In this document: one piece after another, positions 1 through 12,425 of the stretch
Layout: each line of letters begins with the position of its first letter
Position numbering within the stretch: the stretch's first letter is position 1
Assembly: GCF_048128805.1 (NCBI RefSeq)
Contig: NC_136017.1
Coordinates: forward strand, 17,209,807 to 17,273,806
From: Centroberyx gerrardi
Taxonomy: Eukaryota; Chordata; Actinopteri; Beryciformes; Berycidae
Length of the DNA stretch: 64,000 bases
Direction: 5' to 3'
The notes under the pieces: generated by a model
Seen by the model: only the letters and a program-made list of their open reading frames with translations
What the model was told of the DNA's origin: nothing
Database searches by the model: none
Made by a program: the position numbers and the translations under genes

Positions 1-125
1 GAGGACAGTGAATCATTAGGGGAGTTTGACAAACAGACAGGCAGTAGGCAGAATGGTAGAGACGAGGTTCTGTGGCTTTCTTAATAGGAAGCAGTTTGGC
101 TGACACCTTCCCTCTTGTTATTTAG

Positions 126-3100
126 CTTCAGGAACGCTAGCGGCCTGACAGCAGCAGACCTGGCCCACGCTCAGGGCTTCCAGGAGTGTTTCCAACTCCT
201 CTCCAATGCCCAAAACCACCTCCTTCAACTCAATGGATTCCATGCAAACGGTGCGCTGAACGGAAACAGCGCCCCCTGTGGCCAGGGCCTCCTCAGCGGG
301 GTGGCCAACAGAAAGAGGCTGCTGGATGACATGGAGACTGTTCACATAAAGAAAGCCAGAACTGATAGTAAGCATTTATTCTGCAGCTGCTCAGTAAAGA
401 AATGATCCATCGTTTCACTGTCATTGCTCTCAGTAATCAATGAAGTGTCTTTCCTGCGGAAGCCCTGAAAGGCAAGGTGAATTTTTTTTTTGACATGTTG
501 TTTTGATGAGTTAAGTTGTTTGGACCGCTTGAGAAACCGTAAAAAAAAAAAATAAAAAAAAAAAATGCATTTCAGGGCTTCCGTTCTTTAATTCAAGTAT
601 ATGAGTCATTGTACTGAGGTATTTTAAGATTAGATGAAACTTTAATGATCTCTATGGGGAAATTGTTCTGTAACAGCAACAAATAGTATAGAGAAGAATA
701 TAAATAAGAATAGAGTAAATGGGGGTCGTATAAACATGCTCAACCAACAATTCCAACACTCTGACATATTGTGTAGAAATGTATGAATGAAAATGTGAGA
801 AAAGTTAGTCTGTATTCCAACAATAGCAGCAGTAGTATCAGTAGAAACAGAATTTACTGAGACTGAGATTTAATGAGTTTGTTTATTTATTTATTTACTT
901 GCTTTCCTTATAATTCAATAATCTTTCCTTATAATTCAAAGTAAATGTTGCCTGTTGTAGGTGTAGATGTATTGATGCAGATGCAGAATGGTGGTGGTGA
1001 GGAGCTGGAGTGCATGAACGTGGAGTCTGCACAGGACCTGAACTCAGGTGGGCCTGGTATTTGAATCTGCTGGTAACAGAGTCACAGCAGGACTCCATGT
1101 ACAGCCCATATCGCTGCACTAATTCCTATGCCTATCTTTAGTGGCCTTTATCTGAACCCACTTAAATGCAGTGTGTATTGTTCTTGTATGTAATGCTGTG
1201 TTCACATCATATCAGACTTAACAAAAATACAAGCTGCCAACTGGGAAAATGTGTTCATGTCAGCCTCCTAGTGGTAATTACAAGTATGACATGAATTCTC
1301 TTAGGAGAAGGGAGCAACATCTGCTGCAGTTCATTTATGGATGATTTTAACTTGTTAACAACAACCATTGACCTTATAATCGCCATCTTGGATGTGGGTG
1401 TCCCAACGAGTTTAACACGTGAACACATCCAAGTTGTCGTCCCATGCTTCTCCCAGTATAACATGACTGCAGCATAAGCATATGAAGAATCTTATTTGTT
1501 GGTTTCAAGCTGATCTTGGAGACACTGGTTTATAATTCTGAACATGCTTATCGTTAAAGCTTATATGTGTAGCATTTTAACCTCAATAAATCATTACAAC
1601 GTTTTTGAGGCAGTATAGTTACCATAAACAAATGAGACAATTTCTGAGAAAACTGGCCAACCTCTGCTGGCTTCTACACTACATTTTACATTGTACACAG
1701 TTTCTGTCAATGGCAGATGGTGGAATGACTGAAAGGCCGATGGAAATCTCAAATCACTTCCAACATGTTTATCCTCTTCAGTAAAGCCAAAAACGGGGAC
1801 AGGAAGCAACAGAGTTTATGGGTTTTCATTTTGGGAAACATTAACAATTCAGCTGGTGTGAAATACAGGCAAAATTGGTCCAGTGAAGAGGTGCCAATTT
1901 TGCTCACAATAGTCTACCAATCATGGCAACTACGATCTCATTTGTTTATGGTAATTATACCAAGGTATCGCAATTAATTTGACAATGATTAATCAAGCAA
2001 AAATTGCTACACATAGCACCTTTAACCATTACTGGCACATACTCTCCATGTTCTAGAGTCAGGATTATTAGTGTATTCAGACATGCATGTTGATGCATGC
2101 AATACTTGTGTTTTCCCCATTCAGTTTACCGAAGGGTTTGTGTAACCAGATTGACACTTTGACCTTTCAGTTAGTCATCAGTGTCTGGTGATAACAAATT
2201 TGTTCTCTCCTTTGAATTTGTTTTGCACTACTGTCTTTGTCCTTTTTTTTGTCCCCAACTTGATTGCACCTCCGTCCAGAGCTCAGCGGACCTTTTATGA
2301 GAGTGCCTGACATTTTCATGGGATGTTTTTGTAGCAGCTTGGTGATAATTCTCTGAGTTGACTTAAGCAAAGGTAAACCTGCTTTGAGCTGAGTGGATGA
2401 GGTTGGGGAACTTGATGCCTAGTTGGGTTTATGTACCCACTGGTTTCACATTCTGCAGACAACGTAGCATGTAATGTAGAAACCCTGGAACTTGTCTTCC
2501 AAGTGTACTTATTCCTGTCCTCAAATTCAGTTACGGACTAGTTTTCTAAACAATTTCACAGCTGCAGAAAATTTACTCAGATTTATATTTGGAATAGTTT
2601 GCAAGAACCATCATCATTCTTAAGGTGGATGTTTGTGGATATCTTGTTTCCATCCCGACTTCTAGTCAAGTTTGGCTTTGTAGTGTTATGCTTTATGTCT
2701 CGTGTGTATCTATGCAGGAATATATATATTTCACATACATGTTGGTAATTATTTTTTTCTGAGATGGAATGTTTGTTGTACATATTTATTAGTCTTCTCA
2801 GACTATGAGTCCTATCCAGGATCACAGTTCTGATCTGGAAGGCCTTGTTGATCCTCTGATGTTTCAGAAATAAATGACCACTCCTGCTCTCTAGCAGCCC
2901 TCTGGTGGCTGTGAGTACTAAGGACAACCCAAACCACTCAGCTGCTCTAGGACTGCAACACAGGTCTGATGTGTTCTTCAGTTGCTAAGAGACTGAGAAA
3001 GCATTTGAAGGGAAATTGAGCACATATCAGGGCCTGTGTTTCTATGAAGGTTGATCCAGTCGTGTAGAACTACTAAAGCCACACTGGTAGTTTTTTCACA

Positions 3101-3783
3101 ACCTATGTTTGGACAAGGACAGTATGTGCAAATCCAAATTCATACTTGTAGAGAAATGATTTACCTTTATCTAAGTCCAATGCCACATTCTTTGCTTATG
3201 AAGAGATTTGCTTAAACATGTCATGAAGTTGCCAGAGTTTGCCTCGGAGGCTGTTCAGTGCATCTCCTCACCACTGAATCTCAACCATGTCTTGTTTTTT
3301 TTTAAAATGCCAGATGATGACATCAAAGCCATGTCTGGCAGCTATTTTGTCCCCACTGACGCTTCCACCAACGGTCATCATCAAATGCTGCCTCATGCCG
3401 ACGCGGGCAACGTCGAGCCGTCGAAAAGCCTCTCCGCACATTGGGTAGCAACGGCTGCTCAGTCCGCAGAGAACACTCCGGCCTCGCTGCCAGCCAATCA
3501 GGAGGTAGCAGAAGGTCCCGGTCATCGCCGTTCGGCCGACATGTGTGGCTCGTTGCATCTGACCGGAAGTCCCAGCAGCTGTATCTCCCACCGGCCAGCC
3601 TGGGGCCTGATGGCGGCCGACTGCGGAGACTCTCTGCATTACGGTCACTACCACGGCTTTGGAGACACGGCAGAGGACCTGACCGACACCAGCAGCCGCC
3701 TGGAGCACAGCACCAGCGTCCGGGCCGAGCAGCGGTACAACCAGGCCGTGGTCAGCGCCGTCCAGCTCTACCATGGTTCCTAA
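126..3783 (+). CDS. ankrd10: ankyrin repeat domain 10, 3' part (partial)
   Basis: Two coding exons are visible: about 126-367 and 3314-3783, stop TAA 3781-3783. The first ends in phase 1 before GTAAGC and the second starts after a CAG acceptor and restores the frame. The first exon continues an ankyrin repeat (NASGLTAADLAHAQGFQEC) and then reaches a basic stretch, NRKRLLDDMETVHIKKART. The last exon carries the family's conserved C-terminus: CGSLHLTGSPSSC, then YYGHYHGFGDTAE-like and HSTSV...YHGS motifs. These match my knowledge of vertebrate ANKRD10, a poorly characterised ankyrin protein. The 5' exons with the remaining repeats lie left of the window. The acceptor could be at 125 or 131, both AG. 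An extra exon in the 2.9-kb intron cannot be excluded, since the mammalian protein has more sequence between these segments. Identity is secure, exon structure less so. Confidence 0.88.
368..3313 (+). other. ankrd10 intron
   Basis: This 2.9-kb AT-rich stretch separates the two visible ankrd10 exons. It contains poly-A/T runs near 480-565 but no convincing exon, RNA gene or complete mobile element. The short reading frames in it show no recognisable protein features. Confidence 0.6.
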
Positions 3784-5019
3784 GGAGAGAAAGCTGGCCG
3801 TGAAAGCCAGCCTCTTATCGGAGGTGGCACAAATACTGTTTGTAATGCTTTCCATTACCTGGAGTGTCTGCTTTAAGGCCACGGTATATTTGCTGCCGAA
3901 TTTTGGCAGGTTCACACGAGCTAAAGGACACGTTTGCGGACAAAAACAAAGTGCCGCATTGGCTTTGCAGTATGAACAGGCTTGCTGGCTGAACTTGTTG
4001 AATTCTTCACACACCAGCCTCCACTGTGTGACCATCTGTAATTGGTCTAAAATGTCACATGATTAGTTGTGTTGCCTTGTGAAAAAGCATCTTTTCCAGT
4101 TCATTGCCATTGTTTCCATCTCCATGCTAACAGCTGCCCCTTTATGTACAATCAAACAGCTTCCCTCAGCCACCTCTGTCGCTCTTTCACCACAGCCGTT
4201 TTTTTTATTTATTTTTTTCTATTTCTGGTGTCCCCCACGTTCAGGTTCCAGTTACCTCTTCAATCTTCATGCGCCCCCATTGGTGTGGAGTGTAAATAAA
4301 CGAACAGTATGAAGCCACAGCAAGTAGACACACATTTGTATGGAGCGATGTGTTTGACTGTATTTTGGGCAAGTTCAACTTGATTGTTAATACATCGCCA
4401 CCTTAGGTCTGGCTGGAGTGCAGGGAGCTTGGCAGGGTTTGCACTATTGAGGACTGTCATGTTGGATTCATGATGGCAGAGAAAATCATCCATTCTCCAG
4501 ACTGTGCCCTAAGCCGCCCGCCTTAACCTTACCAGCTAGGAAAAACACTCTTGCACTGAAAAGGAAAAGAAAGAAGAGCAAGGGCCCTGTTGGCCTATAT
4601 TTACCAAAGGGAAAAAAGTTTGTCTTTTTTTGTTGTTTTGTAATTTGAAATAATTTTGTTACACAATATTTATGTTTTAGTGCAGAAGAATGTGATGGTA
4701 GTCAGCTAATTCTAGTTTGTTTGGTGCATACTATAAGCTTTTTCTGATTATTGCAGAATGTATAAAAGATCTGCAAAGACGTGATGCCTGTTTTCTGTTA
4801 ACACTGTATGGGAATGTGGACTTTGTGTGCCAATATGTTAAACGTTTATTTCCACATGGCACTATTAGTTCTGAGATGACTGTTTTTATACTGAACTCTG
4901 TCCTTGTTTTCCATTCAAAATGGTAAATGACTCCAACTGCAAAACACTATTTGTCATAAAAATGGTATAAAGTGACCATTGCAGTCTTTGACTTTTTGTG
5001 TCATGACAATGAAAATAAA
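3784..5019 (+). other. ankrd10 3'UTR with candidate poly(A) signals
   Basis: The sequence after the ankrd10 stop is AT-rich and non-coding. AATAAA occurs at about 4295 and at 5014-5019, followed by a T-rich stretch. The later one is my preferred end; another AATAAA lies near 5231. Transcript data would be needed to choose. Confidence 0.5.
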
Positions 5020-5920
5020 TTTTGTAAGAGTTGATGGCCCCTTTTTGTTTTTGGTCTTGGGGGTGGAATGGTATAAAGGTTTCAGATGTGTTATTAGACC
5101 TTTAAGGAGATACTGATCAGTCCATATGAAATCAAGTTGTTTAAGGTTGTGGACTTTGTGTAGGGCTTCCTGCCGTCTATCCCTGTCCTGGATGATTGAG
5201 CAACGTGGAACTGACCACTTTAAGATCCTCAATAAAAAAGTTAGAGGAGGAAGGATCTATTGTTGCTACATAATACGTAATAATTTTAAAATGACCAAGA
5301 AAAATGAAACATCATAACGTTGGCCCTATGTCTTACATCCATTTAGCATTATTGTGTTGATGTGATTTTGCTACTATCCAGACTGCTCTCTGGACAACAT
5401 CTATGTATCACATGGAAGCAAGTCAAATAAAAAGAAAAGGACTATTGATTATTGATTGCCGCTAACCATGCCGTTACCATTACCTAATTGTTCCACCGGA
5501 ATCAATTAAGTCATCCTATTTTATCTTATATAATTTATTTTAACTTGACACTTATATTGTACAGTAGAAGCTTTTTTTTTTTATTGTACAATTATTCACA
5601 TACAAATACAAAGACGCATGTAACATAGCCACAAGAAATATAAAAAGACAAAAAATAGAACAGAACTTTGTACAATGACAGGAGTCTGATTTACTTATAG
5701 GAATCTTAATTACCTTTGTGTTTTAATATTACATAAAATGGTGCTATATTGCTTAACATCATTACTAAAATGCAAGAAATTTTAAATAAACAATTTTATC
5801 AAAAAAAAATCCATTTTGTTTAGTCTAAAATGAAATATTACATCAAATAGCCTAAGTCCACCTCTACACAACAATGTAGAACCAGTGTAGAACATGTACA
5901 GTAGAAACCCCCCCTCCACC
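5020..5920. other. intergenic spacer between ankrd10 and ube2a
   Basis: AT-rich spacer with homopolymer runs and no coding or RNA gene that I can recognise. The base composition switches abruptly to CpG-rich at about 5920, where the ube2a promoter begins. Confidence 0.5.
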
Positions 5921-6347
5921 TCACGTGTCCACACACTGGTGCGTCACCGCGGTCCGCCCTACGTCATGACGTCACCAAAGTGCCGCCGTCCGCCTGCTCC
6001 ATTCCGAGGAGAGAAAAGGGGTGTTAAGGTATCCAATACAACAGCACAAATAACTAGCGTGTACCTGACATAACGAAACACTGTCTCGCATTCACAGATA
6101 ATGGCTGTATTTTAACAAATACCGGAATGAGACCAATAAAAGGGCTCTATGATGACAGGCGCTACTACATTATTAATCGATAATGTCTATTTTGAAAGTG
6201 GTATGCTCGTTAATTCCAGTTGGGTCAGAGGAAGAGAATGTTGATGTTGGATTGCAGATATCTCAAGTTGTTTTCAACAGATTTGACATTTAATTTAGTA
6301 GTGTCAAGAGTTTATTTCTAACGTAAAATACTTAATATTCTGTAAAG
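5921..6347 (+). promoter_or_regulatory. ube2a promoter and 5'UTR with CRE and E-box
   Basis: A short CpG-rich patch (about 5920-6010) stands out from the AT-rich surroundings. It contains a palindromic E-box CACGTG at 5922-5927, a full cAMP-response element TGACGTCA at 5967-5974, and an overlapping ACGTCA just upstream of it. No TATA box is evident at a useful distance, which fits a CpG-type housekeeping promoter. The transcription start is probably near 5980-6050, leaving an approximately 300-nt 5'UTR before the ATG at 6348. The motifs are seen directly; their use is inferred. Confidence 0.55.
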
Positions 6348-8233
6348 ATGTCTACTCCGGCGAGGAGGCGGCTAATGAGGGACTTCAAAAGGTAAGAACA
6401 GTGAGAGAGAAAGACTGTCGGGCTGGTTTCTGTGTTTGCCACCAGGATATAAGGCTTTACCTTCACATACTTTATCACCCATATGTGCACCCTCCTAGTT
6501 TATGATTTATGTGTGATTTATGTGATTTTTATAATTTGTTTTATTTTATTTTCCATTTTATGATCAATAGCCTGTGTGCTGTGCCCCCCCCCCCCCTTTC
6601 CTCTACCAACCAGTAACCCCTTAAAATACACTTACATTTACATGAATTCACCCCTTAATTCATGCAAAAATCCCCTTAAAATTACTGAAGGGAGTTATTA
6701 ATAGAGGAGAACCCATCAAAACCACCTTAATTTTTGACTCCTTACTTTCTAATTTGATGTAAAATTCAGGGAGACAGGAACTTTTCATTAATAACCACTG
6801 AAACCATGCATGAAAGGCATGAAAAATCCCTTAATTTCTAGTGTCAATGTGAATCAACCCATGAATAAATCCCTTAGAAACCCATGATACTAACCTTACT
6901 TTTTTAAAGCCATGTCAGTTTTAATGGATAATTAATGTTTATGTAATGAGAAATTAAGGACATTTCAGGGATAAAATAAAGGGGTTTGGTTTCGTGGTGT
7001 TCTGGGTTTTATGGTCCACATGTGCCCCCCCCACCCCCAACCCCACGTCCTGGTTTTTCTAGGTTATGAGCAATATGTATTTCAGGTTACAGGAGGACCC
7101 TCCCGCAGGTGTCAGTGGGGCCCCGTCTGAAAACAACATCATGGTTTGGAATGCTGTCATATTTGGGTAAGATACCCAGAATACCTACACAGCAATGCAT
7201 AAATCCTCATCAATATGTTTTATTGATGTGAAACATTTCAGTTTCACTCGCTTATTCCTTGTATTGGCACAGCCATAAACTGTCACTGTGATGAAACATT
7301 AGATGAGCTTCTCAGTAAATTCTCTGACTGTTTGGTGTCGCTACTTTTGGTTGATTATACATTATTTCCATTCCAGACCAGAGGGAACGCCGTTTGAAGA
7401 TGGTGAGTTATGAAAGAGAAGTTAATAAATGGGTTCACATCAACTATGCACATCAACATTTATGAATGCTCATCTAGTTGGTACACTCACTATGACTGCC
7501 ACAGAATGTATAATAGTGCTATCATGGTAATGACATTTGATTTGGTACATGAGCCTGCTTATGGCAGCGATAGTCACCAAGACTGAATAGACAAAGAAAA
7601 GAGCGCCACCTACAGAAACTCAAACTCAACAGAAAATCCAAGGAAAAAAGATGTCACAGTACTGGACACACTGTTTGATTGACAGGTAATCTCTGGGAAG
7701 AGCAGTGCAGAAACACAACAGCAAGGCCCGCTTACCACCAAAGATGGAGACAAAACTAAAAAGCCCAGGAGGCACTAACCATCACACCATATTCAAAGTA
7801 GCTTAAATCAGCATCTTTCCCATTCTAACATTTTGTGGAACAGTAACTGAACTTCTCCACTCTGTCTACACGCTTTATACTTATGCTTTTTTGATACCTG
7901 ACTCAGTCTGGAGACGTCAGCTGACTGCTTAAACAGGGAGGCATGTCTAATAAAGTGGATACTGAGTGTTTTACTTTCAAGCTAGAAAGCAACATTTCCT
8001 GGAGGAAATGTGTGGGCTAGCTGTATGGTACTGGATAAGACACAGTAGTAGTAGCAGCGGTAATATTAGTAGCAGTAGCAGCAGTTGCTAGGGTGTTAAC
8101 TAGGCAGTTGCAAGGTTATTATTAATGGTTGCTAGGGTGTTACAAGGTGGTTGCTAGGTGTTACTAGGTGGTTGCTAGGTGATTACAAGTTGTCTTGTGG
8201 TGATCGATAGTGCATCTGTGTGTGTGAATGTGT

Positions 8234-8269
<36 letters not shown>

Positions 8270-11200
8270 ACGTCTGTCGGCGCGCATGTGTGACTGCATG
8301 TATAATTGTAGCTTTAGAGCTGTGTCTGTGTGCGTGTGTGTGTGTGTGTGCATGCTTGTGTATGTGGTGTTTTTGGGTGTGATATGTGTGTGTGGGTGGG
8401 TGTGTGTTTGCGTGCTTGAATATCTGGTGTGTGGGTGTGGACATGTGTGTGTGTGTGTGTTGTGTATGTTTGTACGTGGACTTTGTGTGTGTGTGTGTGT
8501 GTGTGTGTGGACGTGTATGTGCGCGTGTGTGGATATGTGTGTGTGGACAGTATGTGTGTATGTGGACATCTGCTTTATAATTAGCGGGCTAGCCTAGCCC
8601 GCTAATTATAATGCACATATTGAAAATATTTGCCACTAAAATTGCCAGTAATTACCTATACTTTGGTCTATTTTGTTACCTTGAAAATGCTACAGGCACT
8701 ACAAAGACTTCTACATTTGACACTCTCAGTCTTAAATGGCTTGACCTCTAAATGATTTCCATTGACAAATCAAACTAACACTGAAATTGTACTTCACCTT
8801 GAAGGATGCTAGTTGATTGGTTCAATAAACCCGTCTGAAAAAGTGTTTGATTTACCATGTTATTTCACTTACAGTAACCTGTGCCTTATCTATACAAAAG
8901 ATTATTACATATGTTTCAATATATGCACATATTTCAGTATGTATGTGTATGTATGCATATGTGTATGTATATATGTATGCATGTGTGTGTGTGTATATGT
9001 ATGCATATATATGTGTGTGTGTGTGTATATGTATATATATATGTATATATATATATATATATACATATATAGTTGTAGGTTATGTAGTCTATATGTGTAC
9101 GTATGTGTATGTCCATATGTCTATATGTGCATGTACAGTAGCCTACGTGTGCACATGTATGTTTTGTTTGTTTTCTCTCTGTTCATATGTGCACAGTATG
9201 AATTTCTGGATTTGCATATACATGATTATAACTTTAGTTGGTAGTAGTGCAATAATTCAATGATAGTCACATCCTATAAATATTATTGGCTGTAAAAATA
9301 ACAAAAAGCTTGGTCACGAAAATAGTCGACTTGTTGACTTACTTTACCAGACACGTGAAATCAGTGTGCGAATATTGGAAAGCAGTCTCTTAAATCCAAG
9401 AGATTATCCCATTTTAATGAAATAACTACAATGCCTACAATTATTAATCCCTGCAATCCCACAGAGAGGGAAAGGCATTCATATACATGAAAGTATTAAA
9501 TATTGGATGATAAAACCATGACTTGCTCTTCCTAACAAAGTTATCTGGCAAATAAATGGATGATATTAATAGTTTAAATGAACTGAAATAATGAATTCAA
9601 CACATATTTGTCTCCTGCCCCTCCAATGCTTTCTCTGTAGATTAAAAAAAAAATTAAGTATGATTCCTAAACATTTCCATTTAAAACAGTCAACAGTAAC
9701 GTAACACAATTTTATGCAGACAGAAGCTAAGAAGTGCATTACATCTACCGAAAATAAGTAGCCTAGATTGCACCGAGAATTAAAGAATCCACTTTCCTTT
9801 GTGCTAAGTGGCTAAAAGGGTCTCGCTGCAAAGCCAAGCACTCCAAGCACTGGACCTGTGTGTGTTAGACTCAACTGGTTTGTTATCTTTACAGTCATAC
9901 ATTCTGTATCTTTTTGTCAATCACAGGTACATTCAAGCTAACAGTGGAGTTCACAGAAGAATATCCAAATAAACCCCCCACTGTACGATTTGTCTCCAAG
10001 ATGTTTCATCCAAACGGTAGGCCCTTACCAATGTTTCCATTCAATTCTGGTGTAATGTTTCCAATTTCCCGTTTCAGTTCCTTACTTAGACTTTTAAATT
10101 TGTCCCCAGTCTATGCAGATGGAAGCATATGCCTAGATATTCTGCAGAACCGCTGGAGTCCCACCTACGATGTCTCATCAATTCTTACCTCAATCCAGGT
10201 ATGTTCTCAAGTTTAGTTCACACCTCAAAGGACATTTTAGGGTCAAATGCCTGAACATGTTCTGTTGTAAATTATATGAGTGGAATGGTTTTAATGGAAA
10301 CCGCTAAATTCACATCTACATTCACCTTCACTGAGACAGCCAACCACATCAAAATTCACCTTCACTCATACATGCACTGGTATATGATCTACATTGTATT
10401 GAATGTTGTTGTTAACCTCGCTGTCAAGACACACTAGATTATTTTTACACTAATAGTAAGCCTGACTTGACTATTCTGACAATCAGGGTGAGTCTGGGCT
10501 ACTTGGAGTGACTCTGGGCTTGTCGGGTTGAGTCTAGGCTAGTCGTTGTGAGTGTGGGCTTGTCAGGGTGAGTTTAGGCTAATCGTTGTGAGTCTGGGCT
10601 TGTCGGGGTGAGTAGGCTAGTCATTGTGAGTCTGGGCTTGTTGGTGTGAGTCTAGGCTAGTCGTTGTGAGTCTGGGCTTGTCGGGGGGAGGCTAGGCTAG
10701 CTGTTGTGAGTCTGGGGTTGTCAGGGTGAGTCTGGGCTTGTCAAGGTGAGTTTAGGCTAATTGTTGTGAGTCTGGGCTTGTCGGGTTGAGTCTAGGCTAA
10801 TCGTTGTGAGTCTGGGCTTGTCGGGTTGAGTCTAGGCTAATCGTTGTGAGTCTGGGCTTGTCGGGGCGAGTCTAGGCTAGTCGTTGTGAGTGTGGGCTTG
10901 TCAGGGTGAGTCTGGGCTTGTCGGGGTGAGTCTAGGCTAGTTGTTGTGAGTCGGGGCTTGTTGGGGTGAGTCTGGGCTTGTCGGGGTGAGTCTGGGCTTG
11001 TCGGAGTGAGTCTAGGCTAGTCATTATAAGTCTGGGCTTGTTGGGGTGACTCTAAGCTAGTCGTTGTGAGTAGTGAGTTGGGGTAGTGTTTTCGCAAGAT
11101 TTGCAAATTTTGAGACTAGATCAGGGTTTCTGTTGTTTTTTGCCAGCCAACATGGCTGGTAAGATTTCAGGTTTCCGGACAAGTAGAATATTTACCGGAC

Positions 11201-12425
11201 ACATGTTTTAAATAGGCTAGAATAAATTTAAATAGCAGTAAACAATGCAAACAAAATGCAATGATCCAACAAATGAATTTTATTAACAGTTGAGCCAACA
11301 GAAAAGAGACTTTATTTCTTGCGGGCCTTTTGGCTGTCAGCAATCTGGTGGAAGAGTCTTGCTGCTTCCGAGTTTGACAGTCGTAATTACAGCTCATGGT
11401 GTATTCAAGTAGTTTTCAGTGAGAAATAACAAAATGGACCCAGACACAAAAGTAGCTGTTTTTTCTGACTATTTTAGAAACCAAGTGGCAGAGAGTTAAC
11501 ACTAACCCTAACCCTCTTTCATGTGAACGCGCTCATAGCTGTGTAGGTAAATCCTGGGTTGACAGAGCCAGTTGATAACCAGCTACCTGAGACTAACACA
11601 AAGATAGCCTGACTATGAGTAGGAGGAGGATCCGGGATTCAGGTGATTCCTAGAAGGTTATATTTATAGGTGTGTGTGCACCTGCGAAGATCCATTGGGA
11701 TCAAAATGTTGTCCTTTTTTGCACAATAATGGTGTGTATGGACCCAACAGAGTGTGCTGGCTTTTTTTTCTCTCTCTCCGATATGTGCTTCTCAGCCCAG
11801 CACCTGACTTCTGGTGACTTGTCAATCATCAATCAAGCATCTTAAAATAACTTGTCAATGTTTTTTAGGCAGGTGGGAGAATATAGTTCTTTTTTTTAGT
11901 TCTTTTTTTCCTTCTTTTGAACAGTTCCCTAGAGTTCCCATAGAGTAATCTGAGTAACCTTGTACATATACTTCTTAAGATTTCATTCTGCTGATCTTTT
12001 AATTCCTTTTTCACCTTTATATTTTTGTACTTTGCCTTGTTTCATGTGTACAATTGTGCTCTTTTTATGTTTATGATTTACGATTTTAGTGTTTTTTTAT
12101 GTAAAATTTTGCGCTGTTTTCAGTACACCTTGCTGCAAGCATGAATTAGTCAAGTCAAGTCAATCATGTTACTCAAAGTGTGAACGCGGGGTGAGAACTG
12201 AGTTTGGAGCAGACAGCACTATTATTTCTATTGATATCTCTCTGTGCAGTTGAAGCGCTACTGGTCTCAAGCCGATTTTTCTCTTTGTCTTCTCAGTCTC
12301 TGCTGGATGAACCAAATCCCAACAGCCCAGCAAACAGCCAGGCAGCTCAACTCTATCAGGAGAACAAGCGAGAGTACGAGAAGAGAGTTTCAGCCATCGT
12401 AGAGCAGAGCTGGAGGGACACCTGA
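6348..12425 (+). CDS. ube2a: ubiquitin-conjugating enzyme E2 A (RAD6 homologue)
   Basis: Six coding exons: 6348-6391, 7086-7166, 7377-7402, 9927-10016, 10110-10198 and 12297-12425 (stop TGA). All have GT/AG boundaries and the phases fit, giving 152 aa, the family's exact length. The protein starts [20 protein letters not shown] and carries the HPN motif at 78-80 and the catalytic cysteine C88 in [15 protein letters not shown]6-type E2s monoubiquitinate PCNA with RAD18 and histone H2B with RNF20/40 in the nucleus. I chose the A over the B paralogue because of [15 protein letters not shown] and RFVSKM. It ends in Thr (SWRDT) and has Val in FKLTVEF, small departures from the mammalian form. Introns hold TG-rich repeats, a perfect palindrome and a large minisatellite (listed separately). 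Nothing else is recognised in the distal last intron, about 11.1-12.3 kb. Confidence 0.97.
8095..8190. repeat. GGTTGCTAGG-type minisatellite in ube2a intron 3
   Basis: Imperfect tandem copies of a GGTTGCTAGGTGTTA-like unit, about 15-25 bp long, occur here. Related motifs are widespread in fish genomes. It lies directly before the TG-rich tract in the same intron. Confidence 0.7.
8215..8570. repeat. compound TG-rich microsatellite
   Basis: About 355 bp of near-continuous TG dinucleotides with scattered interruptions (CA, GC, GGA, TAT). The apparent cysteine/valine- or histidine/threonine-rich reading frames on both strands are by-products of the repeat. Alternating purine-pyrimidine sequence of this length is prone to Z-DNA and slippage. 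Confidence 0.95.
8576..8610. repeat. perfect 35-bp palindrome at the edge of the TG tract
   Basis: The 16-nt arm at 8576-8591 is exactly the reverse complement of 8595-8610, with a GCC spacer. The arm contains TTAGCGGGCTA. It sits six bases after the TG-rich tract. It could be a cruciform-forming site or the tip of a palindromic non-autonomous element. Confidence 0.85.
8935..9070. repeat. TATG/TG/TA compound microsatellite
   Basis: Alternating TATG, TGTG and TATA units over about 135 bp in ube2a intron 3, ending in (TA)n. Reading frames here are repeat artefacts. Confidence 0.9.
10481..11080. repeat. 20/40-bp minisatellite rich in GTGAGT, ube2a intron 5
   Basis: About 600 bp made of roughly 30 tandem 20-bp units of two types: GTGAGTCTGGGCTTGTCGGG and GTGAGTCTAGGCTAGTCGTT. 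They often alternate, which gives a 40-bp higher-order period. Nearly every unit begins with GTGAGT, the consensus 5' splice donor, on the sense strand of ube2a. It starts about 280 bp after exon 5. Confidence 0.93.

Noticed and set aside
3268..4035. 255-codon minus-strand reading frame opposite the last ankrd10 exon
   Set aside because: It is the shadow of a GC-rich coding exon; the plus strand matches ankrd10 and the minus product has no recognisable family.
3773..4312. Short plus-strand frames after the ankrd10 stop
   Set aside because: They lie in the 3'UTR, overlap each other and have no protein-like features.
8175..9263. Frames of up to 143 codons rich in Cys/Val, His/Thr or Tyr/Ile
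   Set aside because: Pure translations of TG and TA microsatellites.
10481..11080. CRISPR-like array of regular repeats
   Set aside because: Units are contiguous without unique spacers, inside an intron of a vertebrate gene; it is a minisatellite.
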